61,079 nucleotides of DNA from Spirogloea muscicola (lineage: Eukaryota; Streptophyta; Zygnematophyceae; Spirogloeales; Spirogloeaceae), in the NCBI GenBank assembly GCA_009602725.1, contig WELB01000088.1, positions 326,992 through 388,070 on the forward strand. The letters run 5' to 3'. Shown here piece by piece: positions 53,836-61,079 of the stretch. Within the stretch, counting starts at the first letter, position 1; every line of letters begins with the position of its first letter. The position numbers and the translations under genes are program-made. The notes beneath the pieces are model-generated. The model was not told the DNA's origin. It worked only from the letters and a program-made list of their open reading frames with translations, and did no database searches.

Positions 53836-54254
53836 GAGGTCTGTGATTGTGCATTGCTGTCAACCTGCAACTGTGAATGCATGGCACATCGACCTGAGTA
53901 TGAGCCAATCTCCATTGCAGGCTGATGATGTCAGTGTTATGCTTAGCCGGGGTTGGCAGCACTCAAGCCTAAAATGAGGATGTCGAGCACGTAGCACTTC
54001 AGTGCCTTCTGCCGTTGAAGCTGCCGTCGAACCAGTATGCCTTTGGTGTCAATTTGACAAGGATGGTGAAATGGCGCACCTGTGGGCTATGTAAGGGGAC
54101 TCATACTTGGTCTAGCGTGAAGGGAGTCACATGCACGGTACTTCACCTCAGCTTCGGTCAGGGAGATACCTACCTCCATAGCCACAATGGCATCGGTGCA
54201 CCAAAGTATCCTCCTGCCGTGGCTTGGCACTACACCACTAAATTCCGTGGCGGT
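53836..54254. other. No supported gene
   Basis: Downstream of XRN2; a 99-codon plus frame that begins at 54015 runs into the LINE tail at 54255. Nothing else seen. Confidence 0.35.
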
Positions 54255-54860
54255 GCTCCGGCTCCTCCATTAGCCCTGTCGGATTTGCATGCCCTCACCC
54301 AAAGGTACCAATGATTCTTTTCAGCCGCCTTTTGCATTGTGCATGTGCACAGCACTCGCCCACATTTGAAGAGCTGCTTCTACCTTTTACTTCATGCGCT
54401 CCGCGCGCCTGTGGTGGAAGAGTGAGTGGAAGAAACAGCTATTTCAATGCAAGGCTATAACTTTGCGCCTTCTGGCCCTCCCAGCCCTTGTTCACTCCTT
54501 TGGGCTCAGCCACTGCCTGTCGCTGAACTTGCTGGTTCACACCAACGGCTGAAAGTTGGGACTGCTTTCAATCGTTCACAAATGGTCACATATCTTCTTG
54601 TCCAAGGTCATCCTTCGTTCATCCTTTTTCTGGGCTGGTCAATCACAGCCATCGCCCTGTACTGGAAGTGTCTGTCTTCATTCTTTCTGGCCCCTTCGAA
54701 GTTTGTTTCCTTCTTTCCATGGGCTGGCCAATCACGGCCGTCGCCCTCTATTGATAGTCTCCCTTTCAAATTTCTCCCCTGACCCCCTTCTCGTCCTTTG
54801 TTGATTCTTTTTTGGGCTGGCTTTTTCCAGCCCCTATTCTCAATGGACGAGCACATTCTT
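54255..54860 (+). mobile_element. Cluster of LINE 3' ends (plus)
   Basis: ORF tail LALSDLHALTQRY then stop near 54314; two hairpin relatives of the second type (GGGCTGGTCAATCACAGCC at about 54632 and GGCTGGCCAATCACGGCC at about 54722); then a standard family B end, GGGCTGG-CTTTTT-CCAGCCC at 54814-54833. At least two superposed insertions are needed. Confidence 0.65.
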
Positions 54861-55278
54861 CTTCCAAATGGCTGGAGGAAGGCAAGACGCCGCCGCCTGC
54901 TGCGACGGGACGGCGACGCGGGACGACAACGTTGGCGGAAACGCGGACGGAGCCCGACGGCCCGCCCCCTCCCCTCCCGGACCCGCCCTCCTCCCCCTCC
55001 CTGTTCCCCCCCTCCCCTACCGCCACCCATTCGCAGTGCGGGCCTCTCGCCCACCCTTCCTTCCCTCTTTCCCCCCGCCGCTTACTTGTCTGCCATTTGN
55101 GGCCTGGCCGTCGACGCCGCCTGCGCCGCGATATCCGCGTGAGCCGGAGCGATGCGGCCCGCCGCTGCGGCTGCGGCGACGGCGGCGGACGCATAAGCGC
55201 CGCCTCCGGTCGCAAATGTGAGCACCGCCGCCGCCGCCGCGCCGCCGTTGCCGCCGCAGCCGCCGCGGCAGCGGGGTG

Positions 55279-58200
55279 ATGCCGCGGCGGGTGCCCGTCT
55301 TCCTGGACACGGGCGCCGATGGCACGGCGCTGGCGGAGCGGCCGGTGCTTCCCGGGAGGCCCCCCCCTGGGAGGGCCCGCAAGAAGAAGGACAAGGGCGG
55401 GGGCAGGGAGGTCTCCCACAGCGGCGGCGGCGGCGGCGGCGTCCTCGACATCCGGCCTCACGGCCGCGGCGGAGCCGGCGCAGCCGACTGCGCCGCCGAC
55501 GACCAGGACTGCGATGACCAGGACCGGCACATTGACGGCGGCCTGGCGCTCGACGACGAGCTCTGCCCGCCTCAGGACATCGAGCTCAACCAGCCGCCGG
55601 AGCACACGTTTCTGCAGCACGGTGGCGGCGACGACGGCGGCGACGTCGATGGCGGAAATGGGGATGCCGAAGACCACAGTCATGGCCACGGCCAAGTCGC
55701 GCAGAGGCACGTGCAGCTGGGACTGGCCGACGATTCCATGACGCTGGGGGAGCTCGTGTCCGTTGCCGACGACGAGCACCGCGGCGGGCCGCCAACGCTG
55801 GCTGCGCAGCACGGCCGCGTGATGGAAGACGGTGAAGACGGCGTGGTGGGGGCCGAGGCTGACCTTGTTGGCCACGAGAATGGCGACCATGGGGATCACG
55901 ACGAGGTGGACCTCGCAAGCTACGGCCTCGCGCCGCTCAGCCGCGACGGCGACGACCACCTCCTCTTGGAGTCCACCTGTGACGGCAGCGGAGCTGGCCG
56001 CGGCGATGACAGGGGCCTGCCCAGCAGCAGCGAGGAGGCTGAGGCAGAGGCTGAGCGCATCTCGGGGCTGACGGCCATCGAAGCGACGCTGGCCCCTCAT
56101 GGCAGCTCGCCGGGAACATGCAAGGACAGTGGCAACCGGTCCGGGGCGAGTAATCTTGGCAGCTGCAAGTTGGTGGCGCGGACCAAGGAGGCGGTGCGCC
56201 ATCGGCAGGGCGGAAGCCGAGACGAGGGCCTCAGGCTTGCCAAGATTGACGCAGTGAGTGGCACCGGTCCACAACGCCGGCCGTCCATGATCATGTGAGG
56301 CTAGGGCCTCCCATCTTATGCAATGGCTATGCTGTGCAGAGGTTGGCGGCGAGGCGGGCAAGCAAGCGGCGGCGACGGGAGGGGCGGCCAGCGGCCACCG
56401 CCGCGAGCTCCAGGGTGCCGGCCAAGGCGCTGTCCTCCGACGACCGCCTGGAGCGCATCCGCAACCTCTCGATCGGTGCGCGCCTGGCCTATTAACTCTC
56501 CAAGCCCCTTCCTCCCTCCCCCCCACTCCTTCCCTCACCTCCAGGGCCCCTCCCATCTCGAACCCACACAACGACTGATACGGTGGCCATAATTTTGCTT
56601 TGCAATGCTGGCCTGGTCGATGCAGAGCTGAAGAAGGCGCACAAGGTATCGGCACGCCTGAAGGTTGCCAAGGAGGCATGCGAGCGCGAGATTGCCAAGG
56701 CAAAGGAGGTCATTGGCGAGAAGCCGCTGCTCGACAAGCTCAAGGTGCAGCAGTGACACTCTTGCTGCACCGCTCTTCTCTTTCTTTTTTGTGGGACGTT
56801 CCGGCGATAGACACTGATTGTGCTCCCAAGCGGTCGGTATGGTGGTGCAGGCGGTGGCCAAGCTCTGCGCGGACAATGGCGTACCGGACGTGCTGAGCCT
56901 CACAGCAGATGCACTGCTCTCAGGCTCCCTGCCTTTTGGCTCCATTCGTTTCCACCGCCTCGTCTCGCTCGCCGTCAATAGCAACAAGGATTTCACAAAT
57001 CAGGTCCATGCCAATGCCTTCGCAGTCCTCCATGATGGCAATCTGTCCATGTCGTATATTGCTCAACATCGCGGCATAGCCGGCCTTGTGCAGTCACCAA
57101 GCCCACCTTCTGATGCTTCTTGTGGGTTCCGACGATGACCGGCTGCAATGCAGCTGCAGTACTCAGACGAGGAGATGCGGTACTTCTCGGTGCTCAAGCG
57201 GCAGAGTTGCGCGGCAGCAGTACTTGAGGCCATGCGCGGCCCGATGAACATTGGCGGCGGCCACGGGCGGCACTCGGTGCGCACTGCCAAGGTCACCGAG
57301 TTTGTCCCATCCCTCAAGGCAAGTCCACACCCCTCCTTCTCCACCATCACTACCTCCCCCCACCATCAAGAGCACCATCACATTGGTGAGCCATTTTGAT
57401 CAGCTTGCTGGCGCTGAACTGTTTGGCCGCATGCAGGCAATTGAGCGGTACGAGAAGCAGCTGGAAAAGAACCGGCTGGCGGAGGGTGGCGATGGCCCGC
57501 CAACTTTGCTGGGGTGGACTGAAGAGCAGGGCGGCATGGTTCTGCACAATGCCGGGGCCATTGGCCGTGCGAAGACCGCCAGTGAGGGCGGCGGCAGTGG
57601 CAGTGTCAATGCTCACGGGCAGCACCATATGCATCTTCTCATGGCACATGAGAGGGAGGATGATCTCGGCAGCCACTCGGAAATCCACGTCAGCAGGCAA
57701 ACGCTGGCTGGCAATGGTGGCAGCAGCGGCGGCTACCTGGGTGCGCAGGTTGGTCACGTCAGCGGCTGCTTTGCTAAGCCCTGCTGCAGCTCTGCATCAA
57801 CCGTTGGTGGTAGCCCATGCTGGCCATGCCTGTGTTGGAGGTGGTGCGCTGAAGTTCAAGTCACTGCATTCAGGAGTAAGCAGTGATTTTATATGCATCA
57901 ACAGTATCTGAGTCTGCAACCTCTGGCTTCACAGGGCACTCTAGCAACTAGAATGTCATACTTAATTTCCTGTATTTGACCCTGCATGCTTGTGTTGCTC
58001 AGCACGACATGCAGGTGCACACGGACCTGACGGCAGCACCGTTGGCAAGCATGCCCCACACGCCATCGCAACAGAAGCGTTCGGCTGCTACTGCCGCTCC
58101 CGGGGCCAAGGCCGTCCGCCGACTGCGGGCCGCTGTTCTGAGAGAGAGCGGCGGTGCAGGAGGCGGAGGGATGAGAAGGCCACTATTGCCGCTACCACCG

Positions 58201-59576
58201 CCAGCGCACCTTGTGGAGCTAAGGCATGTCGGACATAATAGCAGCCTTGGCAGCGGGAGGGGAGGCACCAGCGGCGCTGGTGACTGCGGTAGCGGCGGCG
58301 GCAGAGGGATCGGCGGCGGAAGCGGCGCCGGCGCTCGTAACTACGCAGGTCACCACCATGAGCCATCGCCGCCATCATCGCCGCAGCTCTCCCAACATCA
58401 TTCTCACCACCATCCGGATGACAAGGAGATGGACCAGGGAGGCGGCGGCAATAGCGACCATGCAGGCGGCGGCAGCGGCACTGTCCATCACCACTACCAG
58501 GCTGGTCTGCAGGTCAGCTACAGGATGGCATACCGCTGCAGGGCCTTGAGAGCCGGCAGCTTGAGCGGCTGCCAGCGATCACTTAGCAGTTGCTGAGGCG
58601 CTCTTGACGACGACGTTGTGGCCATGTGCCGTCGATTGTGGAGCAGGTGGTGCACCAGCAGCTGCCGGTGCTGGCGCAGATGCAGCGCCAGCAAGTGACA
58701 GCGGTGTCCGGCAGCAGCATGCGTGTGGGACAATTAGCATCGCCAGCGCCGCCATCGCAGCAGCTATCCCAGTGGCAGGACGCAGCGGCAACCGCAGCCA
58801 CGCTGGCGAGCGCGGCCGCACAGGCAGATGCAGAGGCTGCCGCTGCCGCAGCGGCAAGCCACTACCTGCGTCCGCAGCCGCCGCAGCCACACCACCTCAG
58901 CACTGACCACTATGGCTTCCAGGTTTGGCAGCGCAGCTACTCAGGTCTCAGCAAGCGCATGGAGCGCCGCTGGAGCTGCCATTAGAACTGCATGAGCTTG
59001 ACTCCAGGATTTTGTGCTGATTGCAGCACCTGAGCCTGCAGCAGCAGCAGTGTGACGCGCACGCGCAGCAGCTGCATGCGGCTGCGGAGCATGAGGCACA
59101 GTACCTACGGTCACACCAGCTGCGTTCGCTGGACAGCGCACTCCAGGTTCGAGTGCGAGCACCAATGCTTGAGACAGTAATCTGCACATACTCTGAAGGC
59201 ATCTAGCATGCAGTATGGTTCAGGAACCGATGAACTTATAAATCAGGGCTTCAGAGCTGTTCAGCTTACGTATGCTGCCTCCTGTGAAGAGCTTCTCTCG
59301 CACTGCTCGTGCAAGTCTGACACAGCCTTTCGTTTTATGGCAACCTCTGGCCAGGACCATGATCCTACAGCAATGTACATGCGTAGCGGTCCGCCGCCAC
59401 TGCCACCGCAGCATCAGCCGCCACCGCCAGGCGGGTCGCCAAACATACAGCAATTCGATCTCGGCCAGGTGACACGGCATGCCGACCACAGTGACCTTGA
59501 TCTGCGGCCGCAGCTTGGCTTCACACCCTACGGTCACTTGGCGGCTGAGCACCTCTTCCGCCAGAGTCAGCAATAG
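55279..59576 (+). CDS. Unrecognised multi-exon protein, Gln/His/Gly-rich C-terminus
   Basis: Ten exons with agreeing phases: 55279-56253, 56340-56475, 56626-56744, 56851-57003, 57154-57318, 57437-57748, 58003-58512, 58647-58922, 59027-59146, 59355-59576; about 995 residues. Exon 1 is Gly/Asp-rich. A basic block (ARRASKRRRREGR) precedes a charged helix (RLKVAKEACEREIAKAKEVI). The middle looks like a folded, conserved core: VAKLCADNGVPDVLSLTADA, FGSIRFHRLVSLAVNSNKDF, YSDEEMRYFSVLKRQ, VLEAMRGPMN, VRTAKVTEFVPSL, then ERYEKQLEKNRL. The C-terminal third is Gln/His/Ala/Pro-rich, like many nuclear regulators. I do not recognise the family. Intron 5 has a GC donor (CTCAAG/GCAAGT). The ATG at 55279 follows an in-frame GTG; an N at 55100 means upstream exons could be missing. 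Confidence 0.75.
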
Positions 59577-59954
59577 ACCCCCGTGCTAGCTGCTGACAGA
59601 GGACACAGCAAATTCGAAGCTCGGGATGAGTGCTCTGCTTTCTAGGCTTGCAGAAGCCATCCACCTTCCTCCTCCTACGTCCCCCTGTTACCAGTCACCT
59701 TGCGACCTTTCATAAGTATACAAATACGAGTGCCCACGAGTAGGACACCTGCAGCTTCGTGGCCTGCAGCCTGCCTCGTCAGGGCAAAGTGCCTGCGAAG
59801 GGGCATATTTTTGGCTGCCAGAATGTACAGTTGAGTGCAGGCCCTCTGCCACAGGCAGCCACAAAGAAGTGGGTGATGGGGCTCAGCACCTTCGGTGTCA
59901 CCTATTGCAACACCCTGCGTGACTGGTTGCTAGTCAAGCTTGCGCGGCCTCAGA
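59577..59954. other. Convergent 3' region
   Basis: Between the stop at 59576 (+) and the stop at 59955 (-). No gene or repeat noticed. Confidence 0.5.
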
Positions 59955-61079
59955 TCACGCTCGAGGCTGGAGCCTTTGCGCTGGCAGCAGCTCCTCGGCA
60001 GCCCCCAGTGGCAGGAGAGGCAGGCGGCGCGCGACGACGAACCAGAAGATGCGAGCAGCGCGTGCATACAGGACGCGCACCTGCTGCAGGACTAGGCCGC
60101 CAGCCAGCAGCACCGCACTCTCTCCACCCTCAATACGTGTTTCGACCACGCACATACCATTCTGCGCGTCAGCTGCTCTACTTGAGCCCTTTGCGGCTGC
60201 AGCAGCAACTGACACAGTGGCCCCGCCGGCAGTCGCCGCCGCCGCTGGCGCAGTGCTCACAATGGGGCACGAGAGGTGCTCCAGCGGGTGCTCGTCGCAG
60301 AGCAGCGAGCAGCCCTCGACGCGGAGGCGGCCCGCGCGGTGCAGCAGGCAGCTGCCGAGCTCCACGCGCACGGTCAGGTTGGCGATGCGCGCATTGGCGT
60401 GGAACTCCAGCGCCCTGTCCAGCAGAGGCGCTCGCGTGAGCGCGGGAGGCGTCAGGACCAGCTCTGGCAGACGACCGACAATTGACAGCAACTGGAAAGG
60501 GGGGCCAGGCGTGGACGACAGCCGCGATGTCGGCGGCAAGGCGGCAGCGACAGCGGAGTACCCTTCGTAGCCACGCGGGCACGTGAGGACAGTGTCGTCC
60601 TGCGACGCGCCACCGCCCAGCTGCAGGCACCACCGCGGCGCTGCCTCAGTAATGTCCGCACGGCCGCGATCAGCGCCAGCGACGTCCACGAGTTGGGTGC
60701 GCTGCGGTTGCGCAAAGGCTGCTGCTGCTTGGCACGCTGCGCTTTCACTCACCAGGCACAGCGGCTTGTCGATGCGCACGTTGCGGGCCTCGTGCGGCGC
60801 GCCCGGCGCGATCACGATGGTGTCGCCCGGCCTGCGCGTCGCCAGGCGGCGTCGGCGGCAATTGGTGTCAGGACGTCCGCCGTCGGCATCAGAGAGGGCG
60901 GCGCGGCAGGTCATACATGGCTCGGCTGCTACGGGTCGGCTCCGATGGGACCTGGCGGCCAGCACAGCGGCGTGGAGCGAGGGGAAGCGCGGAGCGCCGC
61001 CGCCACCGACGCCGCCGGAGCCGGCGCCGACGTGCAGCAGGAGGCGGTCGTCGCTGGCCAGGCGCCGCCAGCGGCGGCA
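59955..61079 (-). CDS. SKIP5: SKIP5-like F-box/beta-helix protein, 5' end beyond the window
   Basis: Complement of 60952-61079, 60753-60831 and 59955-60620, with GT-AG introns and consistent phases. At the window edge the end of an F-box-like region reads CRRWRRLASDDRLLLHV, then RFPSLHAAVLAARPGDTIVI. The rest follows Arabidopsis SKIP5: APHEARNVRIDKPLCL, GGGASQDDTVLTCPRG, ALEFHANARIANLTVRVELG, SCLLHRAGRLRVEGCSLLCD, HPLEHLSCPIVST, CVVETRIEGGESAVLL and VRVLYARAARIFWFVV. F-box proteins bring substrates to SCF ubiquitin ligases; the right-handed beta-helix part would be the substrate domain. An insertion of about 50 residues separates PRG from ALEF. Partners are unknown. Confidence 0.85.
   Translation of the reverse strand, partial: CRRWRRLASDDRLLLHVGAGSGGVGGGGAPRFPSLHAAVLAARSHRSRPVAAEPCMTCRAALSDADGGRPDTNCRRRRLATRRPGDTIVIAPGAPHEARNVRIDKPLCLVSESAACQAAAAFAQPQRTQLVDVAGADRGRADITEAAPRWCLQLGGGASQDDTVLTCPRGYEGYSAVAAALPPTSRLSSTPGPPFQLLSIVGRLPELVLTPPALTRAPLLDRALEFHANARIANLTVRVELGSCLLHRAGRLRVEGCSLLCDEHPLEHLSCPIVSTAPAAAATAGGATVSVAAAAAKGSSRAADAQNGMCVVETRIEGGESAVLLAGGLVLQQVRVLYARAARIFWFVVARRLPLLPLGAAEELLPAQRLQPRA

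Noticed and set aside
55300-55345. FLDTGADGTAL resembling a retropepsin active site
   Set aside because: Only the short DTGA match is present; no downstream protease motifs and the surroundings are Gly/Asp low complexity, so probably chance.
54766-56703. 645-codon minus-strand frame
   Set aside because: Antisense to the spliced gene at 55279-59576, spans an N and a LINE tip, low complexity; plus-strand exons have consistent splice phases.

Overview
This window is nuclear DNA from a green plant-lineage alga, most likely a chlorophyte such as a trebouxiophyte. The genes are plant-type (GAUT galacturonosyltransferase, PIRL leucine-rich repeat protein, SKIP5-like F-box/beta-helix protein, WRC-domain protein, plant-type CLC channel). 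They are cut by many short introns, mostly GT-AG with three GC-AG. First exons are very GC-rich while introns are not. No bacterial operon, organelle gene, tRNA, rRNA or CRISPR was seen. The species call is inference. All exon maps were read by eye from reading frames, splice signals and remembered family motifs; no search was run.

Layout. 3-3039 (+): 3' part of a WRC zinc-motif protein, convergent with CDC20 (4349-6668, -). 6700-7900: LINE 3' ends and a 93-nt T tract. 8103-11029 (-): sterol C24-methyltransferase. 11030-12701: relics. 12702-15283 (-): GAUT. 16000-19450: LINE remnants around an inverted duplication of an unrecognised coding fragment. 19701-21069 (-): Gfo/Idh/MocA oxidoreductase, divergent from GLE1 (21847-26122, +). 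27059-28827 (-): PIRL, and 29599-31439 (+): snurportin-1; both lose their 5' ends in a 771-N gap that should hold their shared promoter. 32114-35905 (-): CLC transporter. 36000-45100: a retroelement island with a head-to-tail array of LINE C-termini and two weak gene candidates. 45134-53736 (+): 23-exon XRN2-like nuclease. 53740-54860: more LINE ends. 55279-59576 (+): unrecognised ten-exon gene of about 995 codons. 59955-61079 (-): SKIP5-like gene running off the window.

The host genes are housekeeping and do not form one pathway. Several concern RNA: GLE1 (mRNA export), snurportin (snRNP import) and XRN2 (5'-3' RNA decay and termination). Others cover cell cycle (CDC20), sterols (SMT), cell wall (GAUT), ion transport (CLC) and signalling (PIRL). 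The least familiar material is the repeat fraction. It consists of 5'-truncated LINE remnants in at least two families whose last ORF carries a Cys-Cys-His-Cys motif and an endonuclease-like block and ends in SDL..L.RGY. A small GGGCTGG/CCAGCCC hairpin recurs near their 3' ends with wobble-tolerated changes. Some copies carry fold-back insertions.
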